Shown: positions 21,177 through 34,860 of the stretch, piece by piece | Layout of the letters: every line of letters starts with the position of its first letter | Numbering within the stretch: the first letter of the stretch is position 1 | Source of the DNA: Hyaloperonospora brassicae | Lineage: Eukaryota; Oomycota; Peronosporomycetes; Peronosporales; Peronosporaceae | Length of the DNA stretch: 64,000 bases | Direction: 5' to 3' | Assembly: GCA_947650285.1 (NCBI GenBank) | Contig: CANTFL010001109.1 | Location: 1-64,000 of the forward strand | The notes under the pieces: model-generated | What the model was told of the DNA's origin: nothing | Seen by the model: the letters and a program-made list of their open reading frames with translations, nothing else | The model's database searches: none | Position numbers and translations under genes: made by a program

Positions 21177-22648
21177 GCGAGTTGGACGACGGGCGCGGGG
21201 GTGGGGAGAAAGTGTACGATGAGTGAGAAGAGAGAGAGAGCGGCTGCGGCTGCGGTTTGGTTTGGTTTGTACGGCCAGTCGGTCAGTCGGTCAGTCGGGC
21301 AGTCGGTCGGTCAGTTCGTCAAACGTGACGGGGCAGAGGGGGACTCGACGGGAGCGAGTAAAGAGGCGAAATGGCCAATCGGGCGGAGATATTGGACGGC
21401 CGCCGACGAACTCGTTTTTAAGTTGGGGCGTTCGTTACTCGCCACGTTGAAGGGGCGAGAGAGGCGGGCGGGGGACGAGAGACGAGACGAGACGATCGAC
21501 CGATCGATCGATCGGGTGGGTGGGTGGGTGGGTGGGAACGAAATCGAGTCGCTGATTGGCTGGACGGGCGCTGCACGACGGGAAGTAACGGGGGAAGGCG
21601 TTTGATTCCGTTTACAACAAGTGCGACGACGACGACGAGACGACGAGACGAAGCCGTGCTGGCTTTTTGACTACCGCTCGGTTTCAACAAAGGTGTGTTA
21701 CTTCCAAAGATATGATTGATGCCGTCGTGGCGGCAGAGCGAAGAAGGCAAACGACATTTGTTGCTGCGGCTACGACTGCGGCTGCATCGAAATTCGTACG
21801 CATGTGTGTACTTAGGTGCGCATGTCCTTGGCACGTACGTGAGCCCTGCACTTGATTGCCCGTTCATCAGGCACTCCATGTGTATGTAATGGTACCGTCG
21901 TCTCGAGGCGTAGCCCTCGTTCGGACACGATCCCAACACAACAGTGCAACGCTATGCAGCGTTTGTGTCGCGGGCGTACGTGCTCGCTGCCGTCTTGTCG
22001 AGAGCACGAGCGAGATTCCGTCCAATTGCGTTGCTTCCTTCTGCGTCACAATGCCATGGCCTTAGGAGCATCGTCGCAGCTACAGTCTTGGCCTTTGTGC
22101 GGATACGAGCTGACCCGATTGACGTCAGAAGTTGGTGCGTGTGGTAATACGAAAAGCATGGCCCCTACTATATCTGGTAATCGATTGTCCAGTCGCGTCC
22201 AGCATCTTAAACAACAACAGTTCAAGTGTGTGAACTCACTGGTATCGACAGCGTTACCACGTAATCGATGACAGGTGGTCGCTCGACCGATCGGAGAGCT
22301 GTCGTGAGTCAGCAAGTACGTACGGGACAATGGCCTGGCGCAACGTGGTACATCCCGCGTGCTCTCTACATGTAGCCAAGTCGTTCAACGTGGGTGTTCG
22401 GTACATGTACAATGTGTCACGAAGGTACGAGGCAGCAACAAAGCAAGAAGAAAAAGAAAAAGAAGAAAAAGAAGAAGCAAAAAGCACTTTGAGCCACGGC
22501 CCCACAGCTTCAACCTGCACTTCCTGCTCTGCCCGTCGAGCCAATCACAGGACGAGACAGCTGCTCCCTGGCACCGCTTTCGAGAGGTCTCGACCACGCG
22601 CAATAGTGACCACCAGCTCCCAAGTGGTCCAGCAGCACGAACCCCAAT
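21177..22648. promoter_or_regulatory. Divergent intergenic region between the IQ-PX and DEAD-box genes
   Basis: The two genes diverge from this 1.47-kb spacer, so both promoters should lie here. It contains simple repeats near 21.27-21.64 kb and a purine run at about 22440-22490 (GAAAAAGAAAAAGAAG type), but no open frame with a recognisable domain. Individual promoter elements are not assigned. Confidence 0.5.
21273..21540. repeat. Tetranucleotide repeat cluster
   Basis: Runs of GTCGGTCA type (21275-21320), CGATCGATCGAT (21495-21515) and GGGTGGGTGGGTGGGTGGG (21514-21535) lie within 360 bp upstream of the minus-strand gene start at 21176. Further GACGACGAC/GAGACGAGACGA runs follow to about 21650. 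Confidence 0.82.
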
Positions 22649-24142
22649 ATGCTGCCGGCGCTCCTCGTCCGTCGTCGCGGCCCAGCGCTGTCTCTTGCCG
22701 CCGCTACAGCTGCTACTGCTCCAACCAGTCGCCTGTACTCTGTCCCGCCGTCGTTCGCCGACTTGGGCCTCGACGCGCGCCTCGTCGCGGGGCTCCGCGA
22801 GAAGCACATCACGACGCCCACAGCCATTCAGGCGCAGAGCATTCCAGCGATCCTCACGCGTCGCAACGTGCTGTGTACCGCGCAGACCGGTACCGGGAAG
22901 ACGCTGGCGTACCTGACGCCAGTGATCGAGCAGCTGCTGCGACAGGAGACGGCGGCCGCGCACACGCCGCACGCACTCAACAGCGCGGACGGCCCTCTAC
23001 AGGTCGTGCAGCAGCGACCGCGTGCGCTGGTGCTGCTGCCCAGTCGAGAGCTGGCGCTGCAGGTGGCAGCAGTGGCCAAACAGCTGTCGCACTCGGCCAA
23101 GTTCGCGTCCTGTACGGTCACGAGCGGCGAGCGCAAGAGCATTCAGCAGAAGAACACGGCCCGTAGACTGGATCTGGTCATTGGCACGCCGGGACGCGTG
23201 GCCAAGTGCATCAGCAAAGGCGACTTCTTTGTCTCCCGCATTGGAACGGTCGTCATTGATGAAGCCGACACGATGTTCGATGCCAAGATGGGCTTCCGCG
23301 CTGAACTGGATGCCGTGCTGGGACCGATCCAGGCCAGTGCTCTCAAGCGCAAGCAGCCGCTGCAGGTGATCTTGGCCGCCGCGACGATCCGCCCGCCGAT
23401 CGATCAGGTGGTGCAGAAGAAATTCGGCGACCTGCGCGTCGTGAGTGACAACAAGATCCACAAGACGCCGAGTACGATCAAAGAGGAATTCGTGCGCGTG
23501 ATTTCAGAGTCCAAACACTCGGCGCTGCGTGAGACGCTGCGTCTGCACGATGCCGGTGCAGACGCAGCTATGGCACCAGCAAAGACGATGATCTTCTGTC
23601 GCAACGCCGCCAGCGTGCGCTCGACCGAGCACATGCTGCGCGAGCACGGCTTTCACGAAGCCGTCTGTCTGCATGGTGACATGCCTCCAGCAAGACGCCG
23701 CGACGCTATTCAAGCGTTCACAGAGGATGCCGAGGTGAATGTGCTCGTGTGCACCGATCTAGCTGCTCGTGGGCTCGACTTCGACTCGGTGAAGCACGTC
23801 ATCATCTTTGACTTCCCCAAGACCGCTGTTGACTACGTCCATCGCGCTGGACGGACCGGCCGAGCGGGCGAACAGGGCCTCGTGACCAGTCTAGTCACCA
23901 AGCACGACCTTGCGCTTGCTACGAGCATTGAGAACTCGAAACGCAGCAACAGCACGATCAAGGAACTGCGTGAAGACAAGGCTGCCTCTTCGTGCGTGAC
24001 TGCAGCTCGACAACTGGCATCGAGCGACAATCTCAAGGAGAAACAAGCGCGTCGATACCCACAGAAGACGCGAGGCGGCATTGGTCGGGGCACGAAAAAG
24101 CTGCAGAAACACAAGATCCGGACACTACGTCCGAGCCGGTAA
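22649..24142 (+). CDS. DEAD-box ATP-dependent RNA helicase, probably mitochondrial
   Basis: The 497-residue protein has the full DEAD-box set: Q motif (Phe36 and PTAIQ 57-61), Walker A AQTGTGKT (78-85), PSREL (131-135), TPGR (180-183), DEAD (204-207), motif III read as AAT (244-246) instead of the usual SAT, ARGLD (373-377) and HRAGRTGR (398-405). The first 30 residues are Arg/Ala/Ser-rich without acidic residues (LLVRRRGPALSLAAATAATA), like a mitochondrial targeting peptide. The C-terminus is Lys/Arg-rich, suited to RNA binding. The family unwinds or remodels short RNA duplexes; organellar ribosome assembly is a plausible role. It converges with the Prp43-type gene, with 123 bp between stop codons. 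Confidence 0.92.
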   Translation: MLPALLVRRRGPALSLAAATAATAPTSRLYSVPPSFADLGLDARLVAGLREKHITTPTAIQAQSIPAILTRRNVLCTAQTGTGKTLAYLTPVIEQLLRQETAAAHTPHALNSADGPLQVVQQRPRALVLLPSRELALQVAAVAKQLSHSAKFASCTVTSGERKSIQQKNTARRLDLVIGTPGRVAKCISKGDFFVSRIGTVVIDEADTMFDAKMGFRAELDAVLGPIQASALKRKQPLQVILAAATIRPPIDQVVQKKFGDLRVVSDNKIHKTPSTIKEEFVRVISESKHSALRETLRLHDAGADAAMAPAKTMIFCRNAASVRSTEHMLREHGFHEAVCLHGDMPPARRRDAIQAFTEDAEVNVLVCTDLAARGLDFDSVKHVIIFDFPKTAVDYVHRAGRTGRAGEQGLVTSLVTKHDLALATSIENSKRSNSTIKELREDKAASSCVTAARQLASSDNLKEKQARRYPQKTRGGIGRGTKKLQKHKIRTLRPSR

Positions 24143-24265
24143 GAAGACTTGCTACAGTGCAGTATGAGGTGGCACGGCGCAGTGCTGCACAAGCGAACGG
24201 AATCTCAACCAGAGTCAATCAAAATGATGGCAAGCAGACCAGTTCATCTATCGTGTACTGCATTC

Positions 24266-26999
<2,734 letters not shown>

Positions 27000-28010
27000 T
27001 CAGACCTTATTCTCTGCGTCATGTGGCGCTGTGTGCACTCTGAGCGTCCGGTAGACGTCCGGTATGAGCGCGAGAGCGCTAATGACAAAGCAGACGCTCC
27101 CAATGACGTAGAACGTGATTGCTCTGTTCATATAGTGCACTCCGTCGTCGATGCGGTTGATGTAGCGAGGCAGGTAGTACCAGCTGCCAAGAATGAAGAA
27201 GAGCGCGCCGAGGAACGTGGCGACGGCCATGACAGCCGTATAGCACCAGACGTTCTTGAGCTTGAACCCAGTCATCCGCATGTCTTCGTGCGTCATGCAG
27301 ACAAACAACAGCTCAACGACGGCAGTGATGCAGAAGAGGATGCAGCCGACGATGAACGACCAGCTGCCGAGCTCCGGGGCCTTTAAGTACCAAGTGGGGA
27401 GGAAGTAGAGCGCGCCGAGGATAAAGATGCAGGACGCCATGTAGTTGCCCAGTGCACTGTACGCACGCAAGACCTGACGCAATTGCGAGCCGTGGTCGTA
27501 GCGGATGACCTGGACATAGTCGAGATTGGCGCCCACGAAGAACATGATGCAACCGATTACGAAGCACCAGCTGGCAAATAGACCGGCCTTACCGTTCCAC
27601 ATGACTGCAAACTCGGGGTAGAAGTAGATGGAGCCGACGAGGAAGAGCACCGAACCCAAGAAGTAGGACGTCACGCGCCCAAGTTCAATGCCCTTTTCCC
27701 AGTTTGCGAGCTCGTGGCCTCCTGTCTGCAGCACCAGAGACTGGTATGGCGTCGTCTGGACCGCATAGTGCGAATCGCGCGGCGAAACGCGGAGCATGTG
27801 TTGTGTCTGCTTGGACGCAATGCCGTCGCTCGAGACGTCTTGGCAGCTCGACAGCGAATATGCGAATGCAGTGATCGCGGGATCAGTCTCGGCACTAAAT
27901 TTTGCACGGGTGAGAGGAAGAGACATTGGGATCCCCAGTCGTTTCGACCGTGAGCCCGCGCGAGTCCGAAACGGCTGCTCGTAGTCATTGAGTGAACACG
28001 CGACGTCCAT
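27000..28010 (-). CDS. Six-helix membrane protein with YrhK-like hairpin repeats
   Basis: Starting at ATG 28010 the protein has 336 residues. After a soluble N-terminal part of about 100 residues it shows six hydrophobic helices arranged as three hairpins with repeated wording: FLGSVLFLVGSIYFYP with CFVIGCIMFFVGA, CIFILGALYFLPTWY with SFIVGCILFCITA, and FLGALFFILGSWYYLP with FYVIGSVCFVISAL. This matches the YrhK-type two-helix module, here in three copies. Function is unknown; a membrane scaffold or transport role is only a guess. The frame stays open upstream to 28469, but that part is rich in Ser/Arg/Cys without conserved features, so the inner ATG was chosen. Confidence 0.78.
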   Translation of the reverse strand: MDVACSLNDYEQPFRTRAGSRSKRLGIPMSLPLTRAKFSAETDPAITAFAYSLSSCQDVSSDGIASKQTQHMLRVSPRDSHYAVQTTPYQSLVLQTGGHELANWEKGIELGRVTSYFLGSVLFLVGSIYFYPEFAVMWNGKAGLFASWCFVIGCIMFFVGANLDYVQVIRYDHGSQLRQVLRAYSALGNYMASCIFILGALYFLPTWYLKAPELGSWSFIVGCILFCITAVVELLFVCMTHEDMRMTGFKLKNVWCYTAVMAVATFLGALFFILGSWYYLPRYINRIDDGVHYMNRAITFYVIGSVCFVISALALIPDVYRTLRVHTAPHDAENKV

Positions 28011-29340
28011 CCACGGAGGCCGTTCTCTGACCGCTGTGTGGCAGAAAGCCGGAAGGCTGAGATTCTGCGTGTTTGCGACGCTGCGAAACTCCAAGAAGAG
28101 CCTTTGGTTTGGACAGCTCGTTGACACTGCGTTACGACAGACGTTGCGACTCGAACACGGGGGCGAAGCCAAGTCCAGCAGCTGCTGTCCAGAGAGTGCA
28201 CGCAGGGCGTGGAAGTATACGCTGCAGTAGTCGACTGGTCGCCGCTGTGCTGCATTCCGGGTACTATTGCCCGATGAAGCCAGCAAGTCAGCTGCAGGAC
28301 TGGATGGACTACGATATAGCTTGTCGTGTGGACATGCACGCTGGAGCGTTATAAATGAGTGGAAAGTTGTGGGAAGAATGCAACTGCGAGAGAGAGTGCA
28401 CAGTGTGTACGAGTCTGCCTCACTGTCGGCGCACACGTCCAGAACGGGGGGCCAGCCGTCTCGCCACATTGACTGTGGGGACCTATGCCACTGGTAACAA
28501 CTACCCCGCTACCGCCCATTACAGCTTCTTCACCACATCGCTAATGCCCGTGACAGCTTCTCCCGTCCTTTTTGCCATTACAGCACTGGCACAAAAAACC
28601 TTGGCGGGAACCCCATTTCTACCGGGCGACTCGCCTGTCTGCTCAACACGCAGAAATCGCACGCGACTCGCGCGGCTATCCACTCGCCATTGTGTAAAAG
28701 TCCGAAAGCCGGTCATGTGCCTGATCAGACTTCGAAATAGATCCGGGAAGAACGAGCTGGACGGGCGGGAAAGAGATTGACCCGCGGGTATCGCATAAGA
28801 GAGGACCAGAGCTATTCGTTGCAACAAGTGAAGTGGAAAAGAGATGGAAGGGAAGACCGTGGCAGGGCCATTGGCGTGTATGGAGCATGTGCTGACATTC
28901 TTGCACGTACAATGGCATCCCCTTGGTGAACCTCAAGTGCAGAAAGCACTGCTAGCTCTATGTCCATCGCCACACATCACAATGGTGAGCTCGAGTCAGC
29001 GTGAGCACAATGACAACGTGTTGAGGCGACGCAGCGACCAAACTTCTCGAGCTCGTCATCTCACTGGACTGTCACATGCTCCTTAGCTCGCACCAACGCC
29101 GTTCAGTGCGTCTCCCCGCTAGCGTCGTCGGCATCTCAGATCTATATCACTCGATGTATGTTGCCACGTCCTGCCCCGCCCCGCGTCCAAATCGCCCCGC
29201 GTCTTGTCCTTGTATCGGCACCGACGACTTGTTTTAAACAGCTCTTGGGTCGCTCTCCGTGCAGTGTTTCGCTTTCGAGCCGTACTTGCCTCGCCCGCCC
29301 ATCAGCCTTCATTGCCACCGTCCACAATATCAAAAATGAT
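28011..29340. other. Spacer upstream of the YrhK-like gene
   Basis: Several short open frames overlap on both strands, none with a domain. The first 460 bp could encode an N-terminal extension of the YrhK-like protein but are more likely its leader and promoter. Confidence 0.4.
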
Positions 29341-31884
29341 GGAAGTAAAATGAGAATGTCATTGGTAGTACTATTTATTTTCTCGACCTTTTATATTTCT
29401 TATTAACATAAAGATATATTCATATTTACTTACCATTAGTTATAATTTTCATGTCAATTAGAGGTACAAAAGGGGAATAGAATTATACAGAAGCCTATAT
29501 CTGGCTATTGAATCATCGCATGCACTGGCTTCAATCTCAGTCAAAATTAGACGCACCAACTCATCATTAACTGATAGTGGTTCAGTTAGCTGTAAAACCG
29601 CAGCGTCGTCCACGCTGTGAGTCCGTTGCATTTTATAGATGTCTCCGTTTGGGTTATTGGCGTCTTCTTTTCTCCTTGGCGCAAAACTCCTCTGAAACAC
29701 GTAGCATTACCTGCAACTGCCGTGGCATCCCACAGGAGTCACAGGACACATGCTGCTATTGGCGTTATATTCGTCACGACGACGTAAACAACCTTGCAAT
29801 GATTGCTGCTCGACCCACTCTCCGATCGTGCTACCTGTCTCTTCTTGAAGCTCTCATTTGCACCAACGAATAGAAACAGTGCTTGAACGGTAAGAGTGGT
29901 CGATTGCGATGGGAATCCTTGGGCGTTCAAGCGCCATCGCTATGGCGGAGTCGTCATAAGTTCCTTTCCTCTTGTTGTATTCTATGAATGACATTTCATA
30001 AGAGAGGGTCATGCCCCGGGGCTAGACGTCTGATAGTCTCACGTCCAGCGACTTTTGTGCTCACTTCGTGACCTCGGAACTACCTCTTCTTTTTACCAAT
30101 GCTGTCTGATGTGATCATGTAATATGGTCTGCCCCCGTGGCTTACAGCTACCAGCTTGTTTCTGAAGCGTACAGCGAGCGCATCATTGTGCAATGTTTGC
30201 ACAATCTAGTGCTCATTCTCTGTACAACTCGAGCGAGGTGTCACAAGATTATACGCGTGATCAACGCCTTATCGTCCCACGACGTGTGACAAACGCTGTC
30301 AAATTGCCTAGAGAAAAAAATGATCGTGTCAGGAATGTAAGACAAAGCGGAAAGAAAAAGTTGGCAATGATTTCTTGGACTATAGTTTGAGGTTAGCCCT
30401 ATGTTCGTGAAACGCAACACAACATCAAGTAACCGTTCGTCATGTAGCTAATCCATCGTTCGCAAGCATATTGGTGCCAAGCAAATGTAAGGGCAAGCAA
30501 AACCTGCTGCGGCCTCGTTGCCAACTTTTACGCAGTGCGTGGTCGTGGACGCTTGCACTTGCACAAGTACGGCCTCACTTTGCTACGAATAGCCCACTGC
30601 ACTCGCTTTGACCGTATCCAGCACAATACAGTTGTCTTTCTTTGTAGACTACGGTCGATGTAGCCAGCTTTCCGCCTGAGTGGTCCTTAGTGCAAGAGTG
30701 GCCATGTTGCGCGATCGTGGTTGCACTATTTGCCCCAGAAAAAGATAGCGCAATGCGTTTAGCTGTATGAGAGGATACGCACGTCAGGGTCATTGCGGAA
30801 GAGCAGGCGGTCCAAATTGATCGCACGACTCGATTTGCGTCGACTACTTCTACAAGTCGTCCATTGCTACAGCCAATTCCTTCTTTGGGTAATGAAGTCA
30901 CGTCCCATCTCGGTCAGTTGTGGTAGCTTCGGTGGCGGGTAGACGGGCTATTCAGATGAATATTGCAGAAAGCATCCGCTACTACGTCAAAACTATGGCG
31001 TTTGCATAGGTCTTGCCACTTGTTTGCCAAGCTTCCAGGCGAATTCTACATGGCGAGCGTACTCAGCAGCCAATGAGTGTAGAAAAACACGACCTGTCGC
31101 CCTGATACACTCTATTCAGAGCGCATGATCTTTCGACAATCTATGTTGTTCGCTTGTGGTCTGGCAGGCTGAAGCATATCCCACTTCATAATATCCCGAA
31201 TGACCACAAACAACTACTCGGTATACGTACGCCGCCACAATCGACTCGTACTGCTACTCAGTTTGCGGATGTCACGCAGCCAAAGCTTCGCAAGCGCTTC
31301 TTTTTCCGCGCGTGACGCGCATTGCGTAGACGATTATATACATCACTCTTCGACACGTCAACCGTAGTTTGTACGATAAAGAACGAGACGGTATAATGTC
31401 AGCGCGAGGCCGAGATAGTACAGCAAAGTCAGAAGTTTGTGAGATGGTGGCGATTACATTGCTGACTTCTCATGGATGCTGTATAACTGCGTAACTTTGT
31501 GTTACAAACCATAGCAGTCAGCACTGAAACGGCACTTTATCTACAGGCAACCTGGACATACAGCTTGTTCTTCAATCGCTCAAATGGGACAAAAGCACGG
31601 CGATCGGTGATTCAAAACGGGTCGTACAAAACAAGCTGACTGCGACGGCAATACCGCAGGGTCGCAGCCAGACAAATAACGTACAATGAAATACTACATT
31701 GTTAGCACGATAAGGCAGCACTCGTAAGGACGACAGGACACTGGGTTGCCCCCGGCGACGTACTTCCAAGCAATCGATCTGGTCAAGTACTTCACGTCTG
31801 CAGCAACATCGAAGACCCATTGCGCACCTGCATACTTCAATCATCTCTCTCCGGCGATTACACCTCCTCGCTTCCGATCGGACC
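29341..31884. other. Gene-free spacer downstream of the Dicer-type helicase
   Basis: The segment is more AT-rich than the neighbouring genes. I translated the minus strand directly below the helicase stop (31884 to about 31140) and found many stops and no RNase III signature. Open frames at 29458-29700 and 30575-30901 (minus) have no recognisable domain. It may hold old transposon debris. Confidence 0.45.
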
Positions 31885-34047
31885 TCACGTATGCAGGCGA
31901 TTGAGAAAGTAAGACAAGTCTCGAGCCTTCGACGAGGACTTCACTTTTGTCGAGCGGTAGATCGAATTTAGCGAATCATCAATCAACTGCCGCTCGAGGA
32001 GCTTTTGGCAAGCCCGGAATGCTGCAGACGCTCGAGCACTGGCTTTTGAATGCATCGGGTCACTTCGAAACGTTTCCAGCTCGAGTTCGATGGGAAGATT
32101 GAGCTCAGCTGTGAACATGCTCTTTCCTCCAAAGTGCGTTTCCGAGATGGAGTACAACAGCTTCGCGTTCACAGTGTACAACTTGCTCGGCAACGACTGG
32201 CAGAACTGGTTGATATACGCGATGCTGCTATCCAGATCCAAGACGGCACCAGTAGATTCGATGACGATCTTCTGCTCACCAGAACCCATTAATTGAGCAC
32301 TGATAGATCGCGGCTGTTGCTGGATAGTTTCGACCTTCTGCTTCGAAAACTCAAGTTTGTTGATCACGTCTGCTTCATGCACCAACTGTTTGTAGTGCAC
32401 CTCGTGAGCAAGGTCGTCTTGTTCGCCTAAATAGTACACAACGCCATCTTCGTGACGCGCACGACCTTTGAGCTGCACCAACATACGCGCTGTTCCAATT
32501 CGATCCGTGACGACGATCAGCCCGCATTGGGGAAAGTCTACGCCCTCCACAGAGACAGCCGTGGAAACCAGCACGCGGATCGATCCCGACTCAAACTTTT
32601 TCAGCGTAGTTTCCATCTTGGGTAGTAAAAAAGAAGCCGTGTCACTACGTGATGCTCTCCCCAAGATGCTGGCGAACGGTTGGTCCGCCGTTGTCTCGTC
32701 CAAAATCTGGTTATGCGACACCACGCATGACGCTTCGTCAGGTTCGTCACTGTCTTCCTCGAGTGACGCAAACTTCTCGTTAAAGAAGTCGGACAGCACA
32801 CGACATTCGGTTCGAGTATTTACAAAGACAATGCCTTGCAGATCAAGTCGACCACGCTTCTCGTCTTCGTGTTCCTCGCCGTTCTCGCCCACAAGGGCGG
32901 CTGGCTTACTCTGAACCGGATCGTCGCCAGGCTTCTTTTCGCAGTCAAACTCGTTACTTGTGGCGTGCTCCGTTCCACCTACACCCTCGGCCTCGCCATC
33001 TCCATCGAACAAGTGCCCGCGCAGAATGCCTTCGACCTTCTTCACTTTTTCTGAGCACGCATATTCACAGTGCTCGCGCTTCGCAGTGAGCAACAGCATC
33101 GTCTTGACTGCATCTTTGTCCAGCCCAAACATGCTGCCCGGCACAGTAATCAGTAACGACGCAGCAATTGCCAGTCGATGGATCTCTAGCTCGGCAAAGC
33201 GGTAGTAGCACCACGGACCCAAGTTCTTGTACACGGTGATGCAGTTTTGCGCAAACTTTTTCTTCGCCTTGTCCAATTTCACCGCGTCCGTCGCTGCATC
33301 GCTCTTGCCCTTCTTCAAAAGCTTCTCGATGACTGCTGTCGCCTTCACTTCGGCCAGCTCTCGCTCCATGTTGGTGAAGATCCACGTATCGTCCACCACG
33401 TCTTCGTCCTCGTGTCCCTTGACGGTCCACGGCGTCTGCACAGCATACGTCTCGTACACGATCGGAGCTGCTGCCGAGAACGCTGCGATCTGCGTCTCGT
33501 CAAGCTCCACTTTCTTCATTTCGGCGTGCAGCTTCTCGGCGCAGTGGCGGGTGGGACACGCCGTCGTGCCAAAGATGCGCGGCATCGTCGTCGCGTCCTC
33601 CTCGTTGTACATCTTGATCACTTGTGCGTACGGGTGGCGCTTGGTCACGTGGTGGCACTCGTCAAACACGAGCAGGTTCATGCCGCTGAGCGAGACGTAG
33701 CCCTTAAGTAACGCGTTGCGCACGATCTCGGGCGTGCACACAAACACGCGCATGAGCTGCAGCTCGCGCTCCCATTGGGCCGCGTCCCACATGTCCGCAC
33801 TGCTGCCGTAGTACGCACTGACGCGCAGCGTACTCGTCTGCTGGATCTTGGCCGTGATCTGCACCACCAGCTGCCGCGTGGGGGCCATAAAGAACGCGCG
33901 CTTGTCCCCCGAGTAGTCGAGCTCGCTGAGCAGCGCAATGGCGAGGAACGTCTTGCCGATGCCCGTGTCGCCCACCATCACGACGTTCTTCTCCCGCACG
34001 AGCTCCAGGATGTCGCGCTGGAACGCGCGGAGCTCCACGTGCTGCAT
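31885..34047 (-). CDS. Dicer-type helicase with dimerisation domain, lacking PAZ and RNase III
   Basis: From ATG 34047 the protein has 720 residues; an upstream ATG (34197) would add 50 residues without conserved features. Helicase motifs (numbered from 34047) are Walker A GDTGIGKT (26-33), PTRQL (56-60), DECHH (129-133), GTTACPT (160-166), NTRTECR (410-416) and QLKGRARHEDG (525-535). The insert between the helicase halves contains LGPWCYYRFAELEIHRL, typical of Dicer rather than other DExH enzymes. Residues about 598-697 (STGAVLDLDSSIAYINQFC onward) match the Dicer dimerisation (DUF283) fold. The protein ends soon after it, so the PAZ, RNase III and terminal dsRNA-binding domains of full Dicers are absent. 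Likely role: dsRNA recognition and ATP-driven handling in small-RNA biogenesis, with a partner nuclease. Confidence 0.88.
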   Translation of the reverse strand: MQHVELRAFQRDILELVREKNVVMVGDTGIGKTFLAIALLSELDYSGDKRAFFMAPTRQLVVQITAKIQQTSTLRVSAYYGSSADMWDAAQWERELQLMRVFVCTPEIVRNALLKGYVSLSGMNLLVFDECHHVTKRHPYAQVIKMYNEEDATTMPRIFGTTACPTRHCAEKLHAEMKKVELDETQIAAFSAAAPIVYETYAVQTPWTVKGHEDEDVVDDTWIFTNMERELAEVKATAVIEKLLKKGKSDAATDAVKLDKAKKKFAQNCITVYKNLGPWCYYRFAELEIHRLAIAASLLITVPGSMFGLDKDAVKTMLLLTAKREHCEYACSEKVKKVEGILRGHLFDGDGEAEGVGGTEHATSNEFDCEKKPGDDPVQSKPAALVGENGEEHEDEKRGRLDLQGIVFVNTRTECRVLSDFFNEKFASLEEDSDEPDEASCVVSHNQILDETTADQPFASILGRASRSDTASFLLPKMETTLKKFESGSIRVLVSTAVSVEGVDFPQCGLIVVTDRIGTARMLVQLKGRARHEDGVVYYLGEQDDLAHEVHYKQLVHEADVINKLEFSKQKVETIQQQPRSISAQLMGSGEQKIVIESTGAVLDLDSSIAYINQFCQSLPSKLYTVNAKLLYSISETHFGGKSMFTAELNLPIELELETFRSDPMHSKASARASAAFRACQKLLERQLIDDSLNSIYRSTKVKSSSKARDLSYFLNRLHT

Positions 34048-34515
34048 CGCGTTTTCGGGCTGCAAGCGCTTTGGGGCTGAGCCAATCGATGCGGCCTGAA
34101 GTAGCGCGACACAAAGTGGCCGCAACGACAAAACACGACAGAGGGGTGGGGGACAGGCAAATCGTAGGTAAAGTAGCCCACTCTTGCAACAATGCATAAT
34201 AAATCGCCTGGTTTTTTTTCCATCTCCACCTCACTCTCTGCGCGATCGATCCACCCACAGTGTCAAAATGGGGTGATTACCGTATCATGCGTGACACTTA
34301 CATTAGTTCAAACGTATTTAGGAATTGTATCGGCGAGAACGCTGTTTTTTTTACTTCGAGATAGCAGGGCAGATCTAACTGAAACGGGGTGAACATGTTA
34401 CATGTCGTTGGTACAAATTTGTGGTAATGTTAGATGAGTGGATACTATCTATGTTATCTTAATTGGTCATATATGCCAAGATTTTACTCTTGCGAGTATG
34501 TAATGATGGAATATT
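34048..34515. promoter_or_regulatory. Upstream region of the Dicer-type helicase
   Basis: The bases just upstream of 34047 remain open in frame to 34197 and may be leader or N-terminal extension. Beyond that the DNA becomes AT-rich and featureless. The helicase promoter is expected between about 34050 and 34300; no specific site is assigned. Confidence 0.4.
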
Positions 34516-34519
34516 ACAT

Positions 34520-34860
34520 TTAGAGGTAAGATCCGGCGCCGCTCCACCATCGGTTGATCGAAGCCATGGTATCGACCGAATATACCACCAATCGCTGCTA
34601 GACGCGCGCAACGGGCAGTAAACGAGAAACTACACTACGTTGCTGTACTTAGTAATTATTACAGTCAGAACAAGAGGTTTTACCTGAAAACCTTCATTTC
34701 TAAACAAATTATGATTTACATTTACCGCTACCAAGCCCCTTTGTTTTGTAGATTGACTTCTCTGTATGTACGTGTACGTGAGAGTACTAGACACATCATT
34801 TCACTGTGTCAGTGTAGACAGCTTGCACTTTGTCAGTGTAGGCAGCTTGTGTTTAAAAGG
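34520..34860 (-). repeat. LTR-like relic, minus orientation
   Basis: The block CGCTGCTAGACGCGCGCAACG (34591-34611) nearly repeats 15081-15101 and is the reverse complement of the LTR core of the 5' gypsy element. Toward the right end, the tandem words GTCAGTGTAGACAGCTTG and GTCAGTGTAGGCAGCTTG (34807-34851) are reverse complements of the start of the plus-oriented relics at 35478 and 44511. Confidence 0.55.

Noticed and set aside
19860..21605. A 581-codon plus-strand open frame opposite the IQ-PX gene
   Set aside because: It is Leu/His/Arg-rich with no domain and mirrors the repetitive Glu/Arg codons of the coiled coil on the minus strand.
28011..28469. N-terminal extension of the YrhK-like protein
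   Set aside because: Open but without conserved features; the inner ATG at 28010 gives a normal-sized protein. Kept only as a possibility.
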